A DNA stretch of 64,000 nt from Mucilaginibacter glaciei (GCF_014773245.1 NZ_JACWMX010000002.1:310001-374000); one strand, 5' to 3'; shown: positions 9,281-18,321, counted from the first letter of the stretch. Translations and numbers: made by a program. The notes: a model not told the origin generated them from the letters alone.

Positions 9281-10138
9281 ATGAAAAAATATTTATCCGC
9301 ATTACTGCTGCTATGCCCGTTTGCGCTGCTTGCCCAAACCGGCAAGGTGTATGATAACCTGACGCTCAACAGTAAGGTTTTAAAAAGCGAACGCAAGTAC
9401 GCCGTTTACCTGCCGCCCGATTATGAAACAAGCGGCCGCAGCTATCCGGTATTATACCTGCTGCACGGCGCAGGCGACGACCAAACCGGCTGGGTGCAAT
9501 TTGGCGAAGTGTTGAGCATTACTGATAAAGCGATCAAAGATGGTATCGCCACACCGATGATCATCATTATGCCCGATGCCAACACCGGTAGGCGGGGTTA
9601 TTTTAACGATATTAAGGGTGATTGGAATTACGAGGACTTCTTTTTTAACGAACTGGTGCCCTTTGTAGAAAAGAAGTACCGCATAAAAAGCGAAAAGCGT
9701 TTCCGTGCCATTGCCGGCCTGAGTATGGGCGGCGGCGGCAGTTTTGTATATGCGCTGCACCATCCTGAAATGTTTTCTTCGGCCTGCCCGCTAAGTGCAG
9801 CTACAGGTTATTTGACGTTAGATGATGCCAAAGTTGCCATCAATAAAAATAATCCCAACCTGCCCGATAGCACCGTAATTAACTTTTATAACAAATACAG
9901 TGTACTGCCTCTAATGAACGCCATGCCCGATGCACAAAAGAAAGCGGTGCGTTGGTTGATGGATGTAGGCGATGATGATTTTTTGTATGAAGGGAACGGC
10001 CTAGTGCATAACCTGATGCGCAAAAAAGAGATCCCTCATGAGTACCGCGTACGCGACGGCGCACACAACTGGACCTATTGGCGCGGCTCGTTACCCAATG
10101 TACTGGAGTTTGTATCGCAGGTATTTCATCAATATTGA
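9281..10138 (+). CDS. Secreted esterase of the esterase D/feruloyl-esterase-like family
   Basis: The 285-residue product is an alpha/beta hydrolase of the putative esterase family that includes XynZ-type feruloyl esterases and S-formylglutathione hydrolase. The core shows YLPPDYE, LLHGAGDDQTGW, the nucleophile elbow GLSMGG with Ser148, an acidic residue in the MDVGDDD region, and His in the GAHNWTYWRG motif typical of this family. A signal peptide (MKKYLSALLLLCPFALLAQ) directs export, so I start at the ATG at 9281 rather than at an upstream in-frame GTG. Function on plant cell-wall ester side chains is plausible in this glycan-degrading setting but is inference. It is monocistronic. Confidence 0.87.
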   Translation: MKKYLSALLLLCPFALLAQTGKVYDNLTLNSKVLKSERKYAVYLPPDYETSGRSYPVLYLLHGAGDDQTGWVQFGEVLSITDKAIKDGIATPMIIIMPDANTGRRGYFNDIKGDWNYEDFFFNELVPFVEKKYRIKSEKRFRAIAGLSMGGGGSFVYALHHPEMFSSACPLSAATGYLTLDDAKVAINKNNPNLPDSTVINFYNKYSVLPLMNAMPDAQKKAVRWLMDVGDDDFLYEGNGLVHNLMRKKEIPHEYRVRDGAHNWTYWRGSLPNVLEFVSQVFHQY

Positions 10139-10245
10139 TTAGGGGAAATATAAATTATTAAAGACTCGATGTTGCTTGTAAGGGTTTGTCAAATAACTCT
10201 GCTAATTATAAATTATTATTCATCATAAAATCAGCCCTCAATTTA

Positions 10246-11145
10246 ATGGAACGCAGAAAATTTTTAACAACTACGGCATTATCTGCCGGATCATTGGCCC
10301 TTTTTGGTAAACGTAGCTTTGCCGCCATGCTGGCAGACCCTGCATACAAAATAACGCCCTTACGTAATAATGTTGGCATCTTTACAGAACAGGGTGGCAC
10401 TATTGCCTATATGGTTAATAAAGAAGGCATAGTTGTGGTTGATGCCGAGTTCCCAAATACCGCCCCACACCTTATAGCCGAATTACAAAAACAAAGCAGC
10501 CAACCTTTTCAATGGCTTATCAATACCCACCACCACGGTGATCATACCAGCGGTAACATTGCCTTTAAGGGGTTGGTAAAAAATGTAGCGGCGCACGCTA
10601 ATTCGCTCACCAACCAAAAGGCAGCCGCAGCAAAGCAAAAATCTGAAGATAAGCAACTTTACCCGGATACCACCTTTACCGATAAATGGAAAATTAAAGT
10701 TGGCGACGAGCGCATTACCGCGCATTATTTTGGCGCAGGCCATACCAACGGCGATAGCTTTATCCACTTTGAGCATGCCAATATTGTACATTGCGGCGAC
10801 CAGGTATTTAACCGGCTTTACCCCTATATTGACCGCAGCGCGGGTGCATCATGTAAACACTGGCCGCTGGCTTTAGAAGCTGCGCTGAAACAGTTTGACA
10901 AGAATACTATCTTTGTTTACGGCCATGCATTCGACCCGGTAAAGGTAACCGGTAACACCGAGGACCTTAAACTGATGAAAGATTTTATGGAAAAACTGGT
11001 TGCCTATGTTGATAGCGGTATAAAAGCCGGTAAAAGCAAGGCGGATATCTTGGCTACAAAATCTATTCCCGGCGTTACTGAATGGAATGGCGGCGGCATT
11101 GAACGCATCCTCGGCGCAGCTTATGATGAGTTGACAGGTGCGTGA
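10246..11145 (+). CDS. Exported metallo-beta-lactamase-fold hydrolase
   Basis: The 299-residue product carries the MBL-fold zinc motif HHHGDH at residues 95-100, followed by later ligands in GAGHTNGDSF and the final His in VYGHAFDP. The N-terminus (MERRKFLTTTALSAGSLALFG) is a twin-arginine-like signal, with the RRKFL core, so it should be folded before export. I chose the ATG at 10246 because it begins this signal; the frame stays open upstream only from a TTG. The reaction cannot be named: the fold covers beta-lactamases, lactonases, quinoprotein-linked hydrolases and others. The SoxH-like layout of two metal motifs followed by a helical tail is seen. A terminator follows at 11159. Confidence 0.87.
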   Translation: MERRKFLTTTALSAGSLALFGKRSFAAMLADPAYKITPLRNNVGIFTEQGGTIAYMVNKEGIVVVDAEFPNTAPHLIAELQKQSSQPFQWLINTHHHGDHTSGNIAFKGLVKNVAAHANSLTNQKAAAAKQKSEDKQLYPDTTFTDKWKIKVGDERITAHYFGAGHTNGDSFIHFEHANIVHCGDQVFNRLYPYIDRSAGASCKHWPLALEAALKQFDKNTIFVYGHAFDPVKVTGNTEDLKLMKDFMEKLVAYVDSGIKAGKSKADILATKSIPGVTEWNGGGIERILGAAYDELTGA

Positions 11146-11158
11146 TTATACTATACTC

Positions 11159-11190
11159 AACGCCCCTGGCTAAAGCTTCGGGGCGTTTAA
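11159..11190 (+). terminator. Rho-independent terminator after the MBL-fold gene
   Basis: AACGCCCC (11159-11166) pairs with GGGGCGTT (11180-11187) with a 13-nt loop. It lies just past the stop at 11145. The T tract on the plus strand is short, so efficiency may be moderate. Confidence 0.6.
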
Positions 11191-11204
11191 TATTTACAGT
11201 CAGA

Positions 11205-11690
11205 TCAATACCCTACAAATTCTTTTTGGTTGATCTTAACCATGCCTCTATTGTCAGACGTGCTGATAAACATCTCTATGCGGTAAAATTCATTATCAAA
11301 TATAAAGATATTATTGTCCTGATTAACCCCTTGGAATTTGAGTGTCATTTTTGAACGCTTGGCCTGACTAATCATGTTCACCACATGCTGCGGATCAAGC
11401 GTTGTATAAGTGATGGAGCGCAACACAGTTTGGTTTTGCAAAACAGTATTTACACCAATAGTAACGGTTTGCTCTTTTTCTTTGGGATTGATAGAACGGA
11501 AATGCTCTATCTTTTTACCGTTGACAACCTCCTGATATTGGTGTTTAAAAACCTTGCCTAACGTTAAGTAAGTATGAGCTTGGCCATCGCTCAGGTTGGT
11601 TAAGTTGGTGAGATCAAAAAACGAAATGCTTTGCGCGTAAGTACTTGCAGCAAAACAAAACAGTAATAATACGAGTACAAGTCTTTTCAT
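11205..11690 (-). CDS. Hypothetical secreted protein
   Basis: The 161-residue product starts with a clear Sec signal peptide (MKRLVLVLLLFCFAASTYAQ, cleavage expected after AYAQ-like residues). The mature part is about 140 residues of mixed alpha/beta character with no motif I recognise. It has a GKVFKHQYQEVVNGKKIEHF segment and an N-I-F-I-F-D-N-E-F-Y-R-I strand. It is likely periplasmic or outer-membrane associated. The gene lies just downstream, on the same strand, of nothing closely coupled: the acylase gene stops 40 nt away in the upstream direction, so co-transcription with it is possible. No function is assigned. Confidence 0.7.
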   Translation of the reverse strand: MKRLVLVLLLFCFAASTYAQSISFFDLTNLTNLSDGQAHTYLTLGKVFKHQYQEVVNGKKIEHFRSINPKEKEQTVTIGVNTVLQNQTVLRSITYTTLDPQHVVNMISQAKRSKMTLKFQGVNQDNNIFIFDNEFYRIEMFISTSDNRGMVKINQKEFVGY

Positions 11691-11730
11691 TTATTTTATT
11701 GGTGCAAATATAATTCTTTTTGAGTTTTTA

Positions 11731-13935
11731 CTATTGCCCGGGGTGATACGTCTTTTCAGCATGTTTAAGCACATCTTCTTTATAAAAAAGCACCTCTTTA
11801 AACTTGCCGTCCAGATATCCCTGCGCCTGATCTGTAAAGTGCCTGGAGCCCGGATTAAATGACGACCCACCCGTTACAATAGATTTAGCCTTAACCTTAG
11901 GCCCAAACTCAATGGCAGCTAAAAAACTATTACCAGAGAAACCGTAACGCTTTTGCGTGTTCATGGTGCGGCTCACAAACGATGGCAACTGCCCAAAGTT
12001 TGATGACGTTGTACCCACCGGCAAACTCGGTTTATCATCATCAAACGTTATGCCATCGGCCGGGCGTTGGTAGCGGTTGATGTCGCCCCAAGGCATTTTC
12101 CAGGTTCCATAGCGTGTTTGCAGGCTTTTTACTGATTCCGAAAGTAATTCCAGCATCTTATTACCCGGCATAGTTTGTAATAGCTGGCGCACGCGCTTAA
12201 CCTGGTAAGTATTTTCGCCCGCTTTTGGGGCAGGCAATACCCGCATTATTGCCGTTGCATACTCTACAGCAAGGGTGGTAGCTATCGAATTTGCTGTCGA
12301 TCTTTTACCCCATAGCTGCAGCATTTTTATCGGCTCAGCCAATTGAGCCCTTAAACTATCGGGGGCATTTTTATATGCGGCAAACAATGGCGGCAGCACG
12401 TCATCAAAAAGGCTGAGGTAATGGTCATACCCTTTTGCTATCAAGCCATCTAAAGAAAGCTTACCCGCATTTTTCAATAACCGGGCAGCCAGTAATCCGC
12501 GGTAATTTTCATTATCAGGTGCCATATAAAGCGGGTATTTACCTATTGGCGGGCTGGCTGTGCCCGATGCGGTGTAGGGTGTTGAATTACAATTCTGGAT
12601 CCAGCCGGTGGCGGGGTTGTAAATATGTACGATCTCGTTAAGCGGGTGTACGCCTTTCCACTCAGTTACCGGTGTGGAACCATCTACGGGTAAAGCCCAG
12701 TTAATGTTCGGGTCGCGCCTGGGCATAAAGTTACCGTACCAGAAAGCGATATTCCCCTGACCGTCGGCATATACAGTATTGTTGCTGGTGTTGGAGAGCA
12801 GGCCCATCGCCTTCTTATACTGATCAAAGGTATTAGCCTTGGTTATGAGCCACGATTCGAGCAAGGCATTATAAGAGCGGTTATTATGTTTTAAAGCCAG
12901 CCATTTTCCGTCGCGCGCGGCTAAAACCGGCCCGTGGTGTGTATAATATCCGGTAATATTGCGGGTTAATGTTTGATCGCCTTGTTTAATATTAAGTTTT
13001 AAGGGCCGGGTAACTACCGGTTTCAACTTACCATCGTATTCATAAAACCATTTCCCATCCTTTTTAGTCATCTTCTCCAGATACACATCGCCAACATCAG
13101 CATAGCTGCTGGTGTGCATCCAGCCGCAATGCGAATTAAAGCCCTGGTAAATAAAAAATTGCCCCCAGGTAACCGCGCCGTAAGCCTGAAGACCTTCGTC
13201 GCTCTTCAACCCAACTTCACTGCGGAAATAGAAAGGAACATGGGGGTTAATATAAAGCATGGCGTGCCCGGATGCTGATTTCTCCGGAGCGATGGCAAAC
13301 CCATTGGAGCCATTCTCCCGCTCGTTATACATTTTAATATTGCGTGGTTGATATACCGAACCCAGCTTTTCGGTTTCGCCATTGTAAAACGCAGCGGTTT
13401 CTCTGGTTGCAATATCGCCGGTTTCGGTTGCGGCAACGCTGCCGTCGGTAAACATTAGCGCATACCAGGGTTTAAAGCGTGTAAAAACAAGCGGTTTTAC
13501 TTCGGGGTGTTTATACAGATAATAATTTAAGCCATCGGCAAAGGCATCCATTAACTTTTTAAAATATAGCGGGCTTTTGTTGTAATCGGCTATGGCACCT
13601 GCGCTGTCGGCTATTAATTGTAGTTGTACATCGTCAAATAATTTACTTTCCCCGTCAGCTTCACTTTGCCGGCCCAACTGGTAAAGATAATTCCGTTCGA
13701 TGCCTTTAAAATTATCTTCGCACTGGGTGTACATCAACCCAAAAACTACGCTGGCATCCATTTTACCGTAAATATGCGGCACGCCGTAATCGTCCCTGAT
13801 AATGGTAACCGCTGCTGCCTGCTGCTTAAAGCGTTGCACTTCTGCCGCGCTAAATTTTTGTGCAGATAGCAGCGTCGGGACAAAAATGAGCAGGGCGTTT
13901 AGAATATACCTGATGCCTGGAACACGTGATATCAT
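11731..13935 (-). CDS. Penicillin acylase family (Ntn-hydrolase) protein
   Basis: The 734-residue protein is a secreted N-terminal-nucleophile amidohydrolase of the penicillin acylase family. After a signal peptide ending near SAQ, the alpha chain has the conserved ITIIRDDYGVPHIYG-type opening and YTQCEDNF. The self-cleavage site is ENGSNGFAIAP, in which Ser210 would become the N-terminal nucleophile of the beta chain. The beta chain has the INPHVPFYF segment, the conserved YADGQGNIAFWYGN motif and a C-terminal FGPKVKAKSIVTGG region. Family members act on beta-lactam side chains, N-acyl-homoserine lactones or other acyl amides; which applies here is not visible. The upstream 660-nt region holds an inverted repeat ATCACA-N6-TGTGAT at 13953-13970 close to the start. 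Confidence 0.9.
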   Translation of the reverse strand: MISRVPGIRYILNALLIFVPTLLSAQKFSAAEVQRFKQQAAAVTIIRDDYGVPHIYGKMDASVVFGLMYTQCEDNFKGIERNYLYQLGRQSEADGESKLFDDVQLQLIADSAGAIADYNKSPLYFKKLMDAFADGLNYYLYKHPEVKPLVFTRFKPWYALMFTDGSVAATETGDIATRETAAFYNGETEKLGSVYQPRNIKMYNERENGSNGFAIAPEKSASGHAMLYINPHVPFYFRSEVGLKSDEGLQAYGAVTWGQFFIYQGFNSHCGWMHTSSYADVGDVYLEKMTKKDGKWFYEYDGKLKPVVTRPLKLNIKQGDQTLTRNITGYYTHHGPVLAARDGKWLALKHNNRSYNALLESWLITKANTFDQYKKAMGLLSNTSNNTVYADGQGNIAFWYGNFMPRRDPNINWALPVDGSTPVTEWKGVHPLNEIVHIYNPATGWIQNCNSTPYTASGTASPPIGKYPLYMAPDNENYRGLLAARLLKNAGKLSLDGLIAKGYDHYLSLFDDVLPPLFAAYKNAPDSLRAQLAEPIKMLQLWGKRSTANSIATTLAVEYATAIMRVLPAPKAGENTYQVKRVRQLLQTMPGNKMLELLSESVKSLQTRYGTWKMPWGDINRYQRPADGITFDDDKPSLPVGTTSSNFGQLPSFVSRTMNTQKRYGFSGNSFLAAIEFGPKVKAKSIVTGGSSFNPGSRHFTDQAQGYLDGKFKEVLFYKEDVLKHAEKTYHPGQ

Positions 13936-14321
13936 TTTAAATATTTTGAAAAATCACATCAGTTTGTGATGTTACCAATTTAATAAATAAGCTGTTTAAT
14001 ATATATTTTTTTGCAGCACTGATAACAGCCATCATTTACTACACCTTTAAACATACACTAAGCATGCTGTATAGCATATAGCTCAATAGCGATAATTGAT
14101 TTGGCTTGTTTTTCATACAAAAATGTCAATTTAACATTTATAAAGTATAACTATTTGATTATTAATAATAAAAATCAACAATAATTCCGTCGTTATCAAC
14201 GGATTTGCTGTTATTAAAATGGAATTTCAGTAAAATATAAAGCGAATCTCGTTTTGACGAAAACGCTATTTTAACACTATTGACGTATTATCAGTCATTT
14301 TAATGTTACTATTTGTAACAA
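13936..14321. other. AT-rich intergenic region upstream of the acylase gene
   Basis: No open frame of credible composition is present. The only local structure I see is the inverted repeat ATCACA-N6-TGTGAT (13953-13970), 18 nt before the acylase start on the minus strand, where a regulator could bind. The rest is A/T-rich without clear repeats. Confidence 0.4.
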
Positions 14322-14354
14322 ATTGCGACACCAACCATCCAATGTGTAACTTTG
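14322..14354 (+). promoter_or_regulatory. Bacteroidota-type promoter of the candidate small RNA
   Basis: ATTG at 14322-14325 and TAACTTTG at 14347-14354 are separated by 21 nt, matching the -33 (TTTG) and -7 (TAnnTTTG) elements recognised by the primary sigma factor of this phylum. Transcription would begin near 14361, and no start codon with a usable frame follows. Confidence 0.55.
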
Positions 14355-14360
14355 ACACAA

Positions 14361-14570
14361 CATTAAATGTATTTATGAAGTTTGGGCCATTTTTTGCAAT
14401 GAGCTTTATGTGCCACAAGCTAATTAAAAATACTATAGCGAGCTGAAAGAGCTTATACTATAAAAGAGCTTGGGTAAAGAAATATGTTATCTGAGATTTA
14501 GTTGATCAATATCATTTGAGAGATGATATTGTAAGAGCGTTCCGGGGTGAGATACGGAACGCTTTTTATT
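14361..14570 (+). ncRNA. Candidate small non-coding RNA of about 210 nt
   Basis: The stretch lies in a 664-nt gene-free region, begins just after a good promoter and ends in a strong terminator. It contains no convincing coding frame but several stable stems. CAAGCT (14416-14421) pairs with AGCTTG (14467-14472), enclosing an inner GAGCT/AGCTT hairpin. CAATATCAT (14507-14515) pairs perfectly with ATGATATTG (14523-14531) with a 7-nt loop. The terminator stem of 9 bp follows. The layout (own promoter, folded body, intrinsic terminator, no ORF) is that of an independently transcribed sRNA. I could not match it to 6S RNA, tmRNA, RNase P RNA or SRP RNA: none of their conserved cores is visible. Identity and function are unknown. 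Confidence 0.5.
14536..14570 (+). terminator. Strong rho-independent terminator of the candidate sRNA
   Basis: AGCGTTCCG (14536-14544) pairs perfectly over 9 bp with CGGAACGCT (14555-14563) and is followed by TTTTATTT. No coding gene on this strand ends nearby, so the terminator implies an otherwise unannotated transcript. Confidence 0.75.
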
Positions 14571-14599
14571 TACCTGGGTTTTGGCAACTGCTTGATGTT

Positions 14600-15694
14600 T
14601 TATCTTACTAAACCATTTTTCTTATATATCGCCATCACTAACGATACCATACGGTTATAGGTCTCTAAACCTTCAGGCTGGTTATTTGCCTTTAAAAAAT
14701 TGTCATAAAATATACTGCTAATCGTATTGATCTTATTTTGGTAGGATAGCCAATACATCCGCTCGGCCTTAAAATCATTTTTAACACCGGGCGAGATACG
14801 TAGTTTTAACTGCTTGTGTGCAACGGTATCAACGCGCCTTAAGGTGTGCATAAATTCCTCCACCGCTAAATAATAACCAGAGTAGCGCAACAATTTATCT
14901 TCAGAAGCGGTTGCGGCAAGAAACCCTACGAAATTAGCCTCATCCTCGGGCCCGTACCCCATCTGGTGCGACATTTCATGGCAGGCAACAAAGGGGCGGT
15001 TAAATACCGGCATCTGGTAATTCATTTGCGCTTCTGTAGTAAAGGGGTTGTAATAGCCCGATGTACCCAGGTAATTCATAAACGGCGTGAGTATTGATGG
15101 CTTGATACCGGGGCTGTAGGTTTTAAAACCGACAGAAGTGTTAGCCAACACGTTAACTGCTTTTCGTGCTTTTTGGTAAATAGTATCGTTACTCTGCAGC
15201 AAATCTGCCGGTGCAAGGCGGGCGCGGCAATGGTTGGCGCTGTCTATCAATATAGTGGTAACGGCCTGCAAATCGGCAGTGGTAAAGGTGCTATCCCTAA
15301 GGTTTAACCGTTCGGCTGCCGACGGCCTGAAATAATTCATCCCCCAAAGCAAATAAAACAGCACAATACCTGCCTGTACACCTATAAAAATACCTAATAA
15401 CAATTTACCTAATTGCACAAATCGTTTCTTAAAAAGTAGCCTGAATGCCGTGAAGATGGCATAAAGCAGGTAGAGCACAATTGCCGTGTACAGCACATCG
15501 CCAAAACTAAAGGGCAACAGGTTGAGTACCGGGTGCAACAAGTAGCAAACTACCGGGTAAAGGCCTTCAGAATAATAACGCTCTACGGCGTTTGGATAGC
15601 CGGCAAACAGCGTAAGCAGGTAAATCACTATAAATAATATTATAATAGTTAACCCGCGGTTTAAAAGCGGCCTTTTACGATGTAGGTGCTGCAT
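14600..15694 (-). CDS. DUF3810 family membrane metallopeptidase-like protein
   Basis: The 364-residue protein matches the DUF3810 family. It begins with three predicted transmembrane helices (about residues 14-31, 60-85 and 97-118), followed by a soluble C-terminal domain. That domain contains HEMSH at residues 239-243, a canonical HExxH zinc-protease signature, and the following GYGPEDEAN offers an acidic third ligand. A membrane-bound zinc peptidase is therefore likely, but substrate and biological role are not known for the family. The gene is separate from its neighbours, with the sRNA terminator about 30 nt beyond its stop on the opposite strand. Confidence 0.86.
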   Translation of the reverse strand: MQHLHRKRPLLNRGLTIIILFIVIYLLTLFAGYPNAVERYYSEGLYPVVCYLLHPVLNLLPFSFGDVLYTAIVLYLLYAIFTAFRLLFKKRFVQLGKLLLGIFIGVQAGIVLFYLLWGMNYFRPSAAERLNLRDSTFTTADLQAVTTILIDSANHCRARLAPADLLQSNDTIYQKARKAVNVLANTSVGFKTYSPGIKPSILTPFMNYLGTSGYYNPFTTEAQMNYQMPVFNRPFVACHEMSHQMGYGPEDEANFVGFLAATASEDKLLRYSGYYLAVEEFMHTLRRVDTVAHKQLKLRISPGVKNDFKAERMYWLSYQNKINTISSIFYDNFLKANNQPEGLETYNRMVSLVMAIYKKNGLVR

Positions 15695-15750
15695 GTTACA
15701 CGGTAAATATAACGTTTATAAAGTTGAACTTCTACTGAGCTTTGTGGCAT

Positions 15751-15780
15751 AAAAAAGCCCCCCGAAAAAATCGGGAGGCT
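15751..15780 (-). terminator. Rho-independent terminator after the DUF2911 gene
   Basis: Read on the minus strand, AGCCTCCCGA and TCGGGGGGCT (plus positions 15757-15780) form a 10-bp stem with one mismatch, followed by six T residues. It lies 24 nt beyond the stop of the DUF2911 gene. Confidence 0.75.
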
Positions 15781-15803
15781 TGTAAATTACTTTACGTTTT
15801 AAA

Positions 15804-16319
15804 TTATTTAATTGATACAGGTACAGATAGTTTATCCCAATTTAGGCTAAAACCTTTTTTGTTGATCTTGTAAACCAAACGCTCGTTCATGGTGGTTGCA
15901 ACAGGCTTAACTGTTACACGTAAAGCATCTTTGCTCTCGTCATACTTAAATGCACCCCATTGTTTAGGCTCCTTGTTAAAAATGATTGTCCAAGTAGTCG
16001 CTGTAGGGATAGCGAAGAAACCGTAGGTACCTGCAGGTAATAATTTACCTTCAACCTTAATGTCTTTGCTGGTAGTAAATACGGTTGCTTCGTTTGCACC
16101 TGTACGCCATACACTACCATATTTTTCTAATTCGCCAAATACCTTGCGGCCTTTTACCGAAGGACTACCGTAGTTGATACTGATTTTTGAACCTGCAACC
16201 GTCGCACTAACGCTGTCGCGCGGACTTTCCATTGGTTTTTTTTGTGCAAATACCGTTGTTGAAAAGATCAGGGCGAACACTAATAATGTCGCGGCTTTAA
16301 ATTGAAATGCTTTTTTCAT
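15804..16319 (-). CDS. DUF2911 domain-containing secreted protein
   Basis: The 171-residue product has an N-terminal signal peptide (MKKAFQFKAATLLVFALIFSTTVFAQ) and a mature part typical of DUF2911: P-R-D-S-V-S-A-T-V, INYGSPSVKGRKVFGEL, a VWRTGANEATVF segment and LPAGTYGFFAIPT. These proteins are common, often highly expressed in Bacteroidota, and of unknown role; a periplasmic beta-sandwich is expected. The gene is single, closed by its own terminator at 15751-15780. Confidence 0.92.
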   Translation of the reverse strand: MKKAFQFKAATLLVFALIFSTTVFAQKKPMESPRDSVSATVAGSKISINYGSPSVKGRKVFGELEKYGSVWRTGANEATVFTTSKDIKVEGKLLPAGTYGFFAIPTATTWTIIFNKEPKQWGAFKYDESKDALRVTVKPVATTMNERLVYKINKKGFSLNWDKLSVPVSIK

Positions 16320-16569
16320 AAAAAAGATAAATTGAGTGTTTTATTAATATAACTGGTTGTAGATAATTAAATTATCACAAATATGATATAAATAACTTTT
16401 ATACCAGATATTAAGCCGCAATAATATCACTCCAAAACAATGTAAGCAACATCAAATTCACACAACCCACAGCTAATGAGTGTACTATATGACAAAATCA
16501 CATACGTTAGCCACGACCCAAAACAATAAACAATTGTTATCAAACTTGCCATTGCCCGTAGCAGGTTTC

Positions 16570-16605
16570 TTTGGGAATTGTTTTAGCCGTATTAATTTAT
16601 ATTTG
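16570..16605 (+). promoter_or_regulatory. Bacteroidota-type promoter for the second GT39 gene
   Basis: TATATTTG at 16598-16605 is a full match to the -7 consensus TAnnTTTG; upstream candidates for the -33 element are ATTG at 16577-16580 or TTTG at 16570-16573, at 17 and 24 nt spacing. Its position, 16 nt before the ATG at 16622, argues that the in-frame extension upstream of that ATG is not translated. Confidence 0.5.
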
Positions 16606-16621
16606 CATCAAACCATCATTA

Positions 16622-18274
16622 ATGAACAATAATAACAAGCCCTTTTACCTGATACTTTTTGTGCTGGCTTTAGTGGTAAATTTTATTGGTATTAATAATG
16701 ATTTTTTTTCTGACGACCCCGGGCTGTATGCATCTATTGCCAAAGCAATGGTTTACAAAAAAGACCTATGGCAATTGTATAGCTACAATGTCGACTGGTT
16801 GGATAAACCGCACTTCCCGTTTTGGGCGGCTTTTGTGAGTTTCAAAATATTCGGCGTTAGCGTTTGGGCGTACCGGTTACCGGCATTACTTTTCTTTTTA
16901 CTCAGCCTGCTTTACACTTATCTGTTTACCCGCAGGTATTACACAAAAGAAATTGCTTTTACAGCCGTATTGATTGTAATGACCGCGCAGCATGTGTTGA
17001 TATCTAACGTTGATGTTAGGGCCGAGCCTTACCTGATGGGCCTGGTAATTGGTAGTATTTATCATATAGCAAAGTTGTATGACAGATATAGCCTAACCGA
17101 CCTGCTGCTTGCAGCCCTGCTTACTGCCTGCGCCATCATGACAAAAGGCATATTTGTTATAGTAGTCATTTACGGTTCGCTGCTTGGACAGTTGATTTTA
17201 CAAGGCGAGTTTATGAACTTGTTTAAGGTTAAATGGTGGGCACTTTTCCTGCTTACTTTTTTGTTTTGCCTGCCCGAGCTTTATGCTCTATATATTCAGT
17301 TTGACTTGCACCCCGAGAAGACCGTGTTTGGCCGTAATGGTGTATCGGGTATAAAATGGTTTTTGTGGGACAGCCAGTTTGGCCGCTTCATCAACAGCGG
17401 TCCCATCCGTCAGCAAAAATCGGGCGATGTGTTTTTCTTTGTGCACACGCTGCTATGGGCGTTTGCACCGTGGTGTCTTTTCTTTTATTATGCTTTGTAC
17501 AAAAGCGTTAAAAATATTAGACAGAAAGTAAGACTCAATGAATACTACACTTTAAGCGGCGGATTGCTTTTACTGCTTTTGTTCTCTTTATCACGTTTTC
17601 AATTACCATTTTACACTAATGCCATCTTCCCACTTTTCGCTATTATCACGGCGCCATATTTTTATAAGCAATTATTAAAGGCAGCAAATATTTATTGGGG
17701 CATTGTTCAATGGATCGGTGTCATATTATTACCCATTATTGCTATAGGTGTCCACCTTTATTTGAAACCGGATAATTCTTTATGGTTTATTGTCGATTGC
17801 TTTTTGTTCGGCAGCTTGGCTATCGCTATCATTATCAAAGTGCCTGCTGTAAAACAGCGGGTATTCCTGCTGAGTTGCTGCGCGGTACTGTTTGCTAATT
17901 TTTATATTAATACTACGTTCTTTAAAATATTGGCCTCATACAACGGGCAAATAACCGCAGCAAAATTTGCCAACCTTGCTCAAAACAACAACCAGCAATT
18001 ATACTCGGTAAACCCTGCCAACAACGTGTTCCAGTTTTATTGCAGCCGCCAGGTTAACTTTGTAAGGTTAGATCTTTTTAAAAACTATCCCGCAGGCAAA
18101 AAATCGCTTTTCTTTTTAAGCCAGCTTTCTGTTGATTACCTTGTAAAAACTGGCGTGAGTTTTACAGTAGTAAAAGCATTTAGTAACTATCCGCAGGAAA
18201 ATATTTTACCCGCCTTTATCAATAAAGAAACCCGGTCAAAAACACTCGACCGGGTTTATCTGATCACTAGATGA
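16622..18274 (+). CDS. GT39 family membrane glycosyltransferase, paralogue of 7512-9179
   Basis: The 550-residue polytopic protein shares the GT39/ArnT-like layout: FFSDDPGLYASIAKAM in the first periplasmic loop with acidic catalytic candidates, the DWLDKPHFPFW motif, VRAEPYLMGL, and about 11-12 helices before a soluble C-terminal domain. It is predicted to transfer a lipid-linked sugar at the periplasmic face of the inner membrane. I start at the ATG at 16622 because a consensus promoter box lies at 16598-16605; the frame is open further upstream but would add an unusual hydrophobic extension. The last codons contain a 10-bp perfect inverted repeat (18228-18237 with 18248-18257), which may act as an intragenic terminator hairpin. 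Confidence 0.9.
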   Translation: MNNNNKPFYLILFVLALVVNFIGINNDFFSDDPGLYASIAKAMVYKKDLWQLYSYNVDWLDKPHFPFWAAFVSFKIFGVSVWAYRLPALLFFLLSLLYTYLFTRRYYTKEIAFTAVLIVMTAQHVLISNVDVRAEPYLMGLVIGSIYHIAKLYDRYSLTDLLLAALLTACAIMTKGIFVIVVIYGSLLGQLILQGEFMNLFKVKWWALFLLTFLFCLPELYALYIQFDLHPEKTVFGRNGVSGIKWFLWDSQFGRFINSGPIRQQKSGDVFFFVHTLLWAFAPWCLFFYYALYKSVKNIRQKVRLNEYYTLSGGLLLLLLFSLSRFQLPFYTNAIFPLFAIITAPYFYKQLLKAANIYWGIVQWIGVILLPIIAIGVHLYLKPDNSLWFIVDCFLFGSLAIAIIIKVPAVKQRVFLLSCCAVLFANFYINTTFFKILASYNGQITAAKFANLAQNNNQQLYSVNPANNVFQFYCSRQVNFVRLDLFKNYPAGKKSLFFLSQLSVDYLVKTGVSFTVVKAFSNYPQENILPAFINKETRSKTLDRVYLITR

Positions 18275-18321
18275 TTACGTGTTCTTATTGCCCTTTGCTT
18301 TTCTAAAAAAGTAGCATTATG

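Noticed and set aside
13953..13970. ATCACA-N6-TGTGAT as a CRP-type operator
   Set aside because: The half-sites are inverted relative to the CRP consensus TGTGA-N6-TCACA, so only a generic palindrome can be claimed.
14361..14570. The structured RNA as 6S, tmRNA, RNase P or SRP RNA
   Set aside because: I could not find the conserved cores (for example no tag-peptide frame, no SRP tetraloop motif, no long bulged 6S-like hairpin), so it is left unclassified.
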